The translations under genes and the position numbers were made by a program. Positions 1 through 6,671 of a DNA stretch of 16,067 bases are shown here, in pieces (the stretch's first letter is position 1; each line of letters starts with the position of its first letter). Source of the DNA: CBDVAK01 sp965371945 (lineage in GTDB: Bacteria > Pseudomonadota > Gammaproteobacteria > Competibacterales > JAHEDQ01); assembly GCA_965371945.1 (NCBI GenBank), contig CBDVAK010000048.1:1-16067 (forward strand), given 5' to 3'. The notes below the pieces were generated by a model. That model was not told the origin of the DNA. It ran no database searches and saw only the letters and a list, made by a program, of their open reading frames with translations.

Positions 1-2
1 CT

Positions 3-50
3 GCGCAGACCTTCAGCAAAGACGTCAGCAAACTTTCCTGCTGTGCGTAA
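3..50 (+). CDS. Possible 3' end of an upstream gene (partial)
   Basis: An open frame enters from the left edge and stops at TAA 48-50, encoding AQTFSKDVSKLSCCA. Of the three forward frames here it has the most G/C at third codon positions, as real genes in this window do. The two other forward frames are also open to positions 96 and about 112, so the choice is weak. The Cys-Cys near the end is the only visible feature. No function can be given from 15 residues. Confidence 0.25.
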   Translation, partial: AQTFSKDVSKLSCCA

Positions 51-108
51 CGAACGCAGCTACTGCATATTGTCCAAGAACACTCTGCTTACATGAGGTG
101 ACACACTG

Positions 109-486
109 ATGCCCAAAGAGATACTCGGCTCGACCGGGGCCTTGTTCGCGGGTGCCTGTTGTCTGGGCTTCGCACCAGCCCTGGCATTGTTCACCTCGCT
201 GGGGGCCGGTTTCCTGATCAACGATCTGGTGTTGCTGCCACTGTTTGCGGGCATGTTGGGCTTCACGCTGTGGACGCTGCATCGCTCCAGGGCATGCCAC
301 GGCCATAGCGGACCGCTGATTCTCGGTGCTGTCAGCGCAGTGGTGGCATTCGCCGCTTTGTGGATCTCCACACCGGTGTCTTATGCGGCGATGGCTGCGT
401 TCTTTGCGGCCAGCATCTGGAACCTGGTGCTGAGCAGGCGAATCAAGGCTGAGGGGGATACGAACACCACGGCAGGGTTGCACTGA
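109..486 (+). CDS. MerC/MerT-like small membrane protein
   Basis: 125 residues with about four hydrophobic segments (roughly 10-30, 35-57, 68-86, 90-108). A vicinal cysteine pair, Cys17-Cys18, lies in the first segment, followed by a Pro-containing stretch. A second metal-ligand-like cluster, CHGH (residues 63-66), sits in the loop after the second segment. Length and layout match the MerC/MerT/MerF mercury-transport membrane proteins, in which a Cys pair in helix 1 hands Hg(II) to a second thiol site. The start is supported by GAGGTGA (95-101) 7 bp ahead of ATG. No merR, merP or merA is visible, so the role may be uptake of another soft metal, or it may be a distant DoxX-like protein. Family assignment is by eye. 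Confidence 0.7.
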   Translation: MPKEILGSTGALFAGACCLGFAPALALFTSLGAGFLINDLVLLPLFAGMLGFTLWTLHRSRACHGHSGPLILGAVSAVVAFAALWISTPVSYAAMAAFFAASIWNLVLSRRIKAEGDTNTTAGLH

Positions 487-536
487 CACCGGGCTGACTT
501 GCTGTTATTGCACCAGCCTCCGTGGAGCTACGAAAT

Positions 537-566
537 TTGTCAGACAGGGTCTCATTCTGCTAGTGT
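537..566 (+). promoter_or_regulatory. Putative sigma70 promoter for the GDSL esterase gene
   Basis: TTGTCA (537-542, 5 of 6 matches to the -35 consensus) is separated by 18 bp from TAGTGT (561-566, 4 of 6). TGC stands directly before the -10 box, giving an extended -10 element. Transcription would start near 573, leaving a leader of about 95 nt before the TTG start at 669. Confidence 0.45.
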
Positions 567-595
567 CACCGGCATAACATACAGCCCCCTGCAAC

Positions 596-610
596 TCCGG
601 GTGCCCCGGA
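596..610 (+). other. Short GC-rich hairpin in the leader of the esterase gene
   Basis: TCCGGG (596-601) and CCCGGA (605-610) form a perfect 6-bp stem with a TGC loop. It is followed by ATTGTT, not a real T-run. It may be a weak terminator for the MerC-like gene, or a leader hairpin if the promoter at 537-566 is used. Confidence 0.3.
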
Positions 611-668
611 ATTGTTGAACCGGTGCTTCGCCACCCTTCACATGCAGGGTCTCAAGGAGGAGAGTTTC

Positions 669-2270
669 TTGGCCGTACGCAGTCTCTTGATTTTGTTCGC
701 CGCACTGCTGTCCACACCGGACCATGCCCAGGCCAGCGTCAGTTACTCGCGAATGATTGTCTTCGGTGACAGTCTCAGCGACGACGGTAATCTGTACCGA
801 CTGACCGGCGGTGCCATCCCTCCTCCGGACACCTATTTCCGTGGGCGTTCGTCCAACGGTCGGGTGTGGCCCGAGGTCGTATCATCGAGATTGGGAATAC
901 CACTGTCCAACCGGGCCTTTGCCGGCGCCCGCAGCGGATCGGGAAATGTCATCGGAAACTTTCCCGGGCTTGCCGAGGAACTGGCCACATACTTTCGCGA
1001 AACCGGCAACCGGGCTGATCCGCGAGCGCTCTATGTGCTGTGGGCCGCAGCCAACGATTTCCTGTCAGCCACCGGCAAATCGTCTTTGCGTAGCATGGTG
1101 ACGCGGCTGGTTGACAATCTGGTGGATTCAGCTCGGCGTTTGCAGGTCGCCGGCGCCCGCGATATTGCAGTATCAACAATGCCGGATCTCGGCTTGATAC
1201 CCTACGCCCGGTTTGGCAACTCTCCCTATTCAGTCGAAGACTTCACCGATGCCAGCCTCTACTTCAACGCGTTGCTGGCCGAGCGCATGGCGGAGTTGGG
1301 TGATCGAATCATGGTGCTCGACGTATTGCCTTTTCACCGAGCGATGGTTGCCCAGCCCCAACAGTTCGGGCTCGAAAATGTCCGTAAAGCCTGCCTGGCG
1401 ACCAGGTGCGAGAACCCCGACAGCTATATGTACTGGGATGACCGCCACCCGACCCGGGCCGGCCATGCGCTGCTCGCCTCCATTTTTGTTTCGACACTGA
1501 ACAAGTTTCATGCCGAGCGCGCCGACTCGTTCGGAATCTTCATACCGTCTGAAGGATTGAATCAGCTTTCCGCGGAGCAGCAGCCAGGCACACCGTTCAA
1601 GCAATACACTGCCAGCAGCAGTCGTGGCACGATCCCGGTCAGCGGAGACTGGAACGGCGATGGCAAAACCACCCTTGGCTACTACCACCCGGACAAGGGC
1701 TTGCTACGACTGGGCAGAGGTAACCGGCACATAGCCCAGTACGATCGGCTCCGATTCGGGCCCGAACAGGCCAGCGGATGGTGGCCGGTGGCAGGCGATT
1801 GGAACGGCGACGGCAGGCAGACAATCGGCCTCTACAATTCGCGCAAGGGCAGACTGCATCTCAGGCTCAGCAATCAGCCCGCGGACACCCGCACGATTTC
1901 GGTCAGGCGTGGTGGATCGAGGGCCTCTGGCTGGATACCGATTGCCGGGGACTGGGACAACGACGGCATCGACAGCGTGGGTTTCTACGAAACCCGTAGC
2001 GGCTGGTTCCGACTCTGGAACGACCATCTGCCCGGCGCTGCGGATATCAAACTGCGTTTTGGCCCCACCGCTGCCTGGATTCGTCCGCTGGCCGGTGACT
2101 GGGACGGCGATGGCACCGACACACCTGCACTGCTGAACACGAAACGCGGGCGCTTTCTGATCAGAAACCAGAACAGCTCCGGGCCGGTCGAACGGGTCGT
2201 GCGGTTTGGGCGCAAGGGACGCAAAAACCTGCCATTGGGCGGCGACTGGAGCGGTATTCCGCCCCCCTGA
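669..2270 (+). CDS. Secreted SGNH/GDSL esterase with C-terminal DxDxDG repeats
   Basis: 533 residues from a TTG at 669. This start is chosen over upstream in-frame TTG 612 and ATG 642 because AAGGAGG (654-660) lies 8 bp ahead and the product then begins with a clean signal peptide (hydrophobic 5-14, cleavage after AQA, residue 22). The SGNH/GDSL hydrolase domain covers about 28-285. Block I is VFGDSLSD with nucleophile Ser35. Block II contains NRAFAGA. Block III is AAND (126-130 region, Asn129), where the family has GxND. Block V is D257-D-R-H260. The C-terminal part carries GDW motifs at about residues 326, 376, 427, 476 and 525. The first four read D-W-[ND]-x-D-G, a calcium-loop-like pattern of the FG-GAP/VCBS type, spaced about 50 residues. 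The last is cut short at the protein end. It is probably an exported lipase or esterase; the substrate is unknown. Confidence 0.9.
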   Translation: MAVRSLLILFAALLSTPDHAQASVSYSRMIVFGDSLSDDGNLYRLTGGAIPPPDTYFRGRSSNGRVWPEVVSSRLGIPLSNRAFAGARSGSGNVIGNFPGLAEELATYFRETGNRADPRALYVLWAAANDFLSATGKSSLRSMVTRLVDNLVDSARRLQVAGARDIAVSTMPDLGLIPYARFGNSPYSVEDFTDASLYFNALLAERMAELGDRIMVLDVLPFHRAMVAQPQQFGLENVRKACLATRCENPDSYMYWDDRHPTRAGHALLASIFVSTLNKFHAERADSFGIFIPSEGLNQLSAEQQPGTPFKQYTASSSRGTIPVSGDWNGDGKTTLGYYHPDKGLLRLGRGNRHIAQYDRLRFGPEQASGWWPVAGDWNGDGRQTIGLYNSRKGRLHLRLSNQPADTRTISVRRGGSRASGWIPIAGDWDNDGIDSVGFYETRSGWFRLWNDHLPGAADIKLRFGPTAAWIRPLAGDWDGDGTDTPALLNTKRGRFLIRNQNSSGPVERVVRFGRKGRKNLPLGGDWSGIPPP

Positions 2271-2410
2271 TCAAGGACCGGGCCAGCCCCGGGTGGCACC
2301 CCTCATTCATCACACTGGTACGCGTGTTGCAGGTAGCCTGGTCCTCGTAGCGGGCCCAGAGGCCTGTCATAACGAGCACATTCCTTGTTTCAGCCGCGGA
2401 GAATATCACC

Positions 2411-2623
2411 GTGTGGTGGCCAGACCCAATCTACAAGATCCTCCCCTATTTGTACGGCGCAGCCGGCGCATACATCGTATACGTCGCGGACACGACCGTG
2501 GGCATCGTGTCCGGTACCTTGCTGGCGACCGCCGGTGCAGTCATCTGGCAGGCGCGCAAAGACTATGCCCAACAGACGCGTGATCTGACCCAATCGGTTT
2601 CTGCAGCTCGCAAGAGCGTTTGA
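2411..2623 (+). CDS. Small two-helix membrane protein, hypothetical
   Basis: 70 residues from a GTG start with GGAGA (2399-2403) about 7 bp upstream. The start VWWPDPIYKILPYLY leads into two hydrophobic segments (about 12-26 and 31-46), then a polar, basic C-terminal tail (RKDYAQQTRDLTQSV and on). Shape and composition resemble short inner-membrane proteins common in gammaproteobacteria whose function is unknown. The frame has normal codon bias for this window. It stands alone, 140 bp after the esterase gene, with no obvious partner. Confidence 0.65.
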   Translation: MWWPDPIYKILPYLYGAAGAYIVYVADTTVGIVSGTLLATAGAVIWQARKDYAQQTRDLTQSVSAARKSV

Positions 2624-2795
2624 ACCACGGCAACACCCAAGCCCGCGAAGTCCGATTTTCTCACCCAGGCCCGCGTTCGGCGCCAGTGCTGATCGGGATT
2701 GTTCGGGAGTGAGCAGTGATGTCGCCTGGACAGGCAACCGGACCGGCAGATCATGGCCTTAGGCGATTGGGTCCTGACCAGGGTTTCACGATTCG

Positions 2796-2954
2796 CCCGC
2801 ATTTCTCACCAGTGCGCGTGAGGATCGCGTAGGGATTTGGCTTCACAGGGGATTTTCCGAAGGAGCGGAATATTCTCCGTATTGCCGAGCGAGCAAAATT
2901 CTCTGTGGAGACAAAGAACAAGCGAGGACGCGTGCATCTGGTGAGAAATGCGGG
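2796..2954. mobile_element. MITE-like palindromic element, 159 bp
   Basis: Perfect 17-bp inverted repeats bound the element: CCCGCATTTCTCACCAG (2796-2812) and its exact complement (2938-2954). Inside, CACAGGGGATTTT (2844-2856) pairs with AAAATTCTCTGTG (2895-2907) using only G-U wobbles. At the centre CGGAATA (2866-2872) pairs with TATTGCCG (2880-2887) with one bulged base. The whole element can therefore fold into one long imperfect hairpin. It has no coding capacity. This is the architecture of a miniature inverted-repeat transposable element. No clear target-site duplication is seen, and no transposase is in the window. It lies in the 2624-3139 stretch, which otherwise holds hairpins but no gene I can support. 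Confidence 0.7.
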
Positions 2955-2969
2955 TTAACTGTGCGAAGT

Positions 2970-3017
2970 CCCGCCAAGTTTCAGGCCCCAGGGTCTGAAA
3001 CCGCAGGCCTTGGCGGG
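2970..3017. other. Compound hairpin next to the MITE-like element
   Basis: Outer arms CCCGCCAAG (2970-2978) and CTTGGCGGG (3009-3017) are perfect complements. Inner arms TTTCAGGCCC (2979-2988) and GGGTCTGAAA (2991-3000) pair with a single G-T wobble. Eight unpaired bases (3001-3008) lie on one side. TATGTTTT follows on the plus strand, so it could act as an imperfect terminator for plus-strand transcripts. It could also be part of a longer mobile or structured-RNA element that includes the palindrome 15 bp upstream. Confidence 0.55.
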
Positions 3018-3030
3018 TATGTTTTGGAAG

Positions 3031-3051
3031 TCTGCTGCGACGCTCAGCAGA
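3031..3051. other. Perfect 7-bp stem-loop
   Basis: TCTGCTG (3031-3037) and CAGCAGA (3045-3051) enclose a 7-nt loop. No T-run follows on either strand. It forms part of a run of hairpins between the element at 2796-2954 and the end of the minus-strand gene at 3140. Confidence 0.35.
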
Positions 3052-3075
3052 TGCAGGAGCGATAGTCAGAATATC

Positions 3076-3100
3076 GGGGGCGGCTCATGACAGCCACCCC
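3076..3100 (-). terminator. Candidate terminator for the minus-strand acidic-protein gene
   Basis: On the minus strand GGGG-T-GGCT pairs with AGCC-G-CCCC around a 6-nt loop (stem 3077-3085 with 3092-3100, one mismatch). GATATTCTG follows, which is only weakly U-rich. It lies 40 bp beyond the stop codon at 3140. Confidence 0.35.
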
Positions 3101-3139
3101 TGTGATATGCCCTGATCAACAGTGATCAGTGGAGAATGA

Positions 3140-3331
3140 TCAGTAGTTTTCGGGCAACAGATCCTCGAAATCCTCGAGAACCCAGCTGTCCTCTTCGAGG
3201 CCAGCACTCATCACCCGCTCGATCTCATCGGCATCGTCAAGTTCGATACCGATCCCCGGGGGCGGTTCCAGCAAGTCGATGGACAAACCGGGAACCCTTT
3301 CGAGATCCACCGCGGAATCCTCAAGATACAT
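3140..3331 (-). CDS. Very acidic 63-residue protein, unknown function
   Basis: The start is well supported: AAGGAGT lies 6 bp ahead of ATG at 3331. Twenty of the 63 residues are Asp or Glu and only two are basic (Arg12, Arg39), giving a net charge near -18. A Pro-Pro-Pro-Gly turn (23-26) divides two acidic halves, and the C-terminal part is rich in Trp/Phe/Leu between acids. No signal peptide, membrane segment or cysteine is present. I do not recognise the family. It follows the ankyrin gene on the same strand after 127 bp. It could be a small acidic adaptor, a nucleic-acid-mimic-like protein or a peptide precursor; none of these is demonstrated. Confidence 0.6.
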   Translation of the reverse strand: MYLEDSAVDLERVPGLSIDLLEPPPGIGIELDDADEIERVMSAGLEEDSWVLEDFEDLLPENY

Positions 3332-3458
3332 GGCTTTACTCCTTCACTGTGCTACCCACGGCTTGTGCGATACAAACTGCGTGCCAGCAATGAAGGAGTC
3401 ATGACCTGGATCAGCCGCGAGGTTGGCAGGCGCGGCGGGACTGCTATCTCAACAGATA

Positions 3459-4475
3459 TCAATAGGCTCCGTACTCAGCCAGCAGCGCCGCGATTTTGGC
3501 GATCCCTCCGATGCCGCCAGCACTGGTGAGAGGGGATCGGGTCCAGCTTAAAGGTGTGTTGCCAAACTTGTCGCGGGCATTGATATCCGCCCCCTGGTTG
3601 ACCAGAATCGCGACCAGCTGGGGGTCCCCGTGCTTTACCGCCAAGTGCAACGGTGTGACTCCCTGGCGGCGATCGGAAACGTTCACCGAGGCGCCCAGCA
3701 TGATCAGCAGTTCCGCCAAACGCGTATCTCCACGCCGAACTGCCTTCAACAAGGGGGTCGCACCAATCTTGTTTTCGGCGCCGAGATCGGCACCTCCGGC
3801 AATCAATTCGACCGCCGCATCGTAGCTCGCATAGTGCAACGGAGTGGCACCAAGGTTATCGCGTTGATCAACTTCGGCACCATAGCTCAGCAACAATGTC
3901 ACAGCCGCACGACTGGCGACATGCAACGGCGTCGCACCGCGATCATTGACTACCTGGACGGAGGCACCTGCTGAAATCAGGGAGGTGATCGCCGCACTCT
4001 CGCCATAGGCTGCCGCCGCATGCAACAAGGTTTGCCCTTGCGCACCAGGTTGATCCGGGCTGTTGAGCGTTGCCAGAAGATTCTGCAGAGCATCCAGATC
4101 GCCACGCTTGGCTGCATCGAGGCCGTCAGCCAGATCGATCTGTAGCACCGCCGTGGGTTCCGGCTCGACCACCAGGCGGTGCTGCGGGCGTGGAGTAGCT
4201 GACGCTGCGACGGTGCTTCGCCCACTGGAGGCGGGAACATCAGGCATCATTGTGGGACCGTCCGCCACGGTCGTGATTTCGGCAGGGAGCAAACGCGGCG
4301 GGGGATCCGATGCACCCCGAGGTAGCACCAACACCGCGAAACCAAACACCAACACCGCTGCAGCCACCACAGGGCGACTGCTGACAAGGTCCACGTTGAT
4401 CCACCCGCGATCTATCGCTTCGTTATCGATCAGTGTAGACCAAGCCGAGGGGTTCAGCCGCCTTTCAACACGCAC
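3459..4475 (-). CDS. Membrane-anchored ankyrin-repeat protein
   Basis: 338 residues from a GTG 10 bp after the potC stop. The ribosome site is weak (CCAGGC), so a later GTG near residue 28 is possible. One membrane segment covers about 35-52 (PVVAAAVLVFGFAVLVLP), with a short N-terminal side and a Pro/Ser/Ala-rich linker to about residue 110. About seven ankyrin repeats follow from about 117 to the end, shown by repeated G-[AVNQ]-T-[PL]-L-[HL] starts. Two of them (GATPLHVAS and GATPLHYAS) are four residues shorter than the usual 33. Ankyrin repeats bind proteins; the target is unknown. The charge pattern does not settle which side of the membrane the repeats face. Close spacing implies co-transcription with the pot genes. 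Confidence 0.85.
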   Translation of the reverse strand: MRVERRLNPSAWSTLIDNEAIDRGWINVDLVSSRPVVAAAVLVFGFAVLVLPRGASDPPPRLLPAEITTVADGPTMMPDVPASSGRSTVAASATPRPQHRLVVEPEPTAVLQIDLADGLDAAKRGDLDALQNLLATLNSPDQPGAQGQTLLHAAAAYGESAAITSLISAGASVQVVNDRGATPLHVASRAAVTLLLSYGAEVDQRDNLGATPLHYASYDAAVELIAGGADLGAENKIGATPLLKAVRRGDTRLAELLIMLGASVNVSDRRQGVTPLHLAVKHGDPQLVAILVNQGADINARDKFGNTPLSWTRSPLTSAGGIGGIAKIAALLAEYGAY

Positions 4476-4485
4476 GCCTGGATAC

Positions 4486-5337
4486 TCAGGCGGGAGTAAG
4501 GCCCCGCAGACGCTCGTTGCGGCGGCGTAACAATTCCAGGACAGCCAGCAACATGATGGATATCGTGATCAGGATGGTGGCAACCGCGAGGATGGTCGGG
4601 CTGATCTGCTCGCGAATGCCCGCCCACATCTGTCGTGGAATGGTGCGCTGCTCGAATCCCGCCAAAAACAGCACCGCGACCACCTCATCAAACGAAGTGA
4701 TGAATGCAAACAGACCGCCGGAGATGACACCTGGAAGTATCAAAGGCATGGTGACCTTGAAAAAGGTCCTGGTGGGCGTCGCGCCCAGGTTGGCGGCAGC
4801 CCGCACCAGACTCATATCAAAGCCCACCAATGTCGCAGTGACCGTGATCACCACAAACGGCGTACCCAGGGCTGCGTGTGCCAGAATGATTCCGAGGTAG
4901 GTTTGCGACAGACCGATACTGGAATAGAAGAAGTACATGCCCGCGGCCGAAATGATCAACGGCACGATCATCGGGGATATCAGGATGCTCATGACGATAT
5001 TGCGAAAGGGCATGTTACCGCGCGACAGTCCCAGCGCCGCCACCGTTCCCAGCACCGTAGCCACCACGGTGGCCGCCACGCCAATCATGACGCTGTTCTT
5101 GATCGAGTGAATCCATTGCTCGTTGTTGACGAAATCACGGTACCAACGCAGTGAGAAAGCGTCGGGGTCCAGTGCCAGCATGCCCGGGGTAAACGAAAAA
5201 TACGGCTCAACGTTGAACGACAACGGGATGATGATCAGGATCGGCAGAATCAGAAACAGGAAGATCAGCGCGCAAATGACCCGGAACAAATAGTACCAGC
5301 TGCGCTCCAGGGGCCCCGCATAGGTGGGAACTGCCAT
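4486..5337 (-). CDS. potC: Polyamine-type ABC transporter permease, PotC/PotI-like
   Basis: 283 residues, a normal length for the PotC/PotI family. About six membrane segments are visible, the first at about 15-40 followed by a periplasmic loop. The cytoplasmic EAA loop that docks on the ATPase is seen at about 175-200 (SLVRAAANLGATPTRTFFKV). It ends in a basic tail (LLRRRNERLRG). It forms the transmembrane channel with the PotB-like permease. The gene starts 6 bp after the potB stop, so translation is probably coupled. The family is sure; the substrate could be putrescine, spermidine or another cationic amine. Confidence 0.92.
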   Translation of the reverse strand: MAVPTYAGPLERSWYYLFRVICALIFLFLILPILIIIPLSFNVEPYFSFTPGMLALDPDAFSLRWYRDFVNNEQWIHSIKNSVMIGVAATVVATVLGTVAALGLSRGNMPFRNIVMSILISPMIVPLIISAAGMYFFYSSIGLSQTYLGIILAHAALGTPFVVITVTATLVGFDMSLVRAAANLGATPTRTFFKVTMPLILPGVISGGLFAFITSFDEVVAVLFLAGFEQRTIPRQMWAGIREQISPTILAVATILITISIMLLAVLELLRRRNERLRGLTPA

Positions 5338-5343
5338 CGTGTG

Positions 5344-6609
5344 CTAACCCAGTTTCATATTGTCGATACCGACAATACGGTTGTACAGCAGATAGAACAC
5401 CACCACGATGGCCAACAAAATGGACCCCAGGGCGGCAGCCATCCCCCAGTTCAAGGAGGTTTGCATATGGTAGGCGATCAAGTTCGAAATCATCTGCCCG
5501 GACTGTCCGCCAACCAGTGCGGGGGTGATGTAATAACCGATGGACAAGATAAACACCAGTATGGTACCGGCCCCTATTCCCGCCAAAGTTTGAGGAAAAT
5601 AAACCCGCCAGAATGCGACAAAGGGGTTGGCGCCCAGTGAGCGGGCCGCACGCAAATAGGTGGGTGGGATGGTCTTCATCACCGAAAACAGCGGCAACAC
5701 CATAAACGGCAGCAATATGTGCGTCATCGCCACCACGGTGCCAGTCTGGTTGTAGATCATCTGGATGCGGCTGTCATCGCTGATCAGCCCGGTCCAGACC
5801 AACACATCGTTGATCACGCCTTCGGTCTGCAGCAACGCAATCCATGCGGTCGTTCGTACCAGCAGCGAAGTCCAGAATGGCAACAGTACAAGTATGATCA
5901 ACAAGTTTGCATAGCGCACCGGAAGGTTGGCCAGCAAATAGGCTATGGGGAAACCAAGCAGCATGCACATGACCGTCACCAGCAGGCTCATCCACATGGT
6001 TTTCACGAACAACGAAACGTAAATCTGCTGGTAGTCTGGCTGTGACACGACCTTGCCCTGGGGACTGTATTTCAGGTCCACCGCAGCCAGATAGTAGGTA
6101 GACGTAAATGCTCCGCTCACCTGCTTGATCAGACGCCAGTTGTCGATATCGCCCCACTTCTTGTCAACATCGATCAGCGCTTCCCGGTAGGGCGCTTCGT
6201 TCAGTTTCTCGACCTTCCTGCCGGTTTTCTTGAGCAGACCACGCATGCCGCTCTTTTCATAGTTGAGCCGTTTACCGAGTTTTCCGATCGTCTTGTTTTC
6301 CTGGGCAACCTTCAGATCCGCAACCAGGGTGGCAAAAATCTCCTCGTCGGGTAGTTCGGCGCCATCCCATTCGCGCAGCAGAGGCGCCGTGTTCGGCAAG
6401 ATCTTCACCACTACGGAGTTGTCCACGCTACGGGTCAGCATATCCAGAATGGGAATCACGAAAGAAAAAGTGATAAACGCCAGCAACGGCACCACCAGCA
6501 TAAACGCGGCAATACGGTTACGACGTTCGGCGGCGCGCAGCTTACTTTTTAGCGGCACACCGTCGCTGGACACCATCGGTCCGGGACGATTTTCTGCAAG
6601 TTCTGCCAT
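5344..6609 (-). CDS. potB: Polyamine-type ABC transporter permease, PotB/PotH-like, with a long periplasmic insertion
   Basis: 421 residues, against about 275-320 in E. coli PotB and PotH. A cytoplasmic N-terminal stretch (1-32) precedes membrane segment 1 (about 33-56). A hydrophilic, Lys/Glu-rich region of about 138 residues (61-198) follows before segment 2 (about 203-226). The rest is a standard permease, with the EAA loop PTYLRAARSLGANPFVAFWR ahead of the last segments. The insertion should lie in the periplasm, where the binding protein docks. Long versions of this permease may exist elsewhere; I could not check. The ribosome site is weak. A hairpin lies in the 62-bp gap after potD. Confidence 0.9.
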   Translation of the reverse strand: MAELAENRPGPMVSSDGVPLKSKLRAAERRNRIAAFMLVVPLLAFITFSFVIPILDMLTRSVDNSVVVKILPNTAPLLREWDGAELPDEEIFATLVADLKVAQENKTIGKLGKRLNYEKSGMRGLLKKTGRKVEKLNEAPYREALIDVDKKWGDIDNWRLIKQVSGAFTSTYYLAAVDLKYSPQGKVVSQPDYQQIYVSLFVKTMWMSLLVTVMCMLLGFPIAYLLANLPVRYANLLIILVLLPFWTSLLVRTTAWIALLQTEGVINDVLVWTGLISDDSRIQMIYNQTGTVVAMTHILLPFMVLPLFSVMKTIPPTYLRAARSLGANPFVAFWRVYFPQTLAGIGAGTILVFILSIGYYITPALVGGQSGQMISNLIAYHMQTSLNWGMAAALGSILLAIVVVFYLLYNRIVGIDNMKLG

Positions 6610-6633
6610 AATCCAGGCTTCAGGTTTTGCAAG

Positions 6634-6660
6634 CGGGGGCGATCACCATGACCGCCCCCG
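6634..6660 (-). other. Strong hairpin between potD and potB
   Basis: CGGGGGCG (6634-6641) and CGCCCCCG (6653-6660) are perfect complements. On the minus strand the stem extends by four pairs (GTCA with TGAT, one G-U wobble) to 12 bp with a 3-nt loop. No U-run follows, so it is not a plain terminator. In transporter operons such hairpins after the binding-protein gene often protect the upstream mRNA, giving more binding protein than permease; that role is inferred here. Confidence 0.65.
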
Positions 6661-6671
6661 TCTCTAACCGG

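Noticed and set aside
2390..2802. Minus-strand frames of 115 and 79 residues opposite and beyond the small membrane-protein gene
   Set aside because: Mostly antisense to 2411-2623; composition looks random and no ribosome site or family is seen.
3401..3529. Plus-strand 42-residue frame starting MTWISREVGRRGG with AAGGAG just upstream
   Set aside because: The ribosome site is only 2 bp from the ATG, and the second half lies antisense to the end of the ankyrin gene. No conservation evidence is available.
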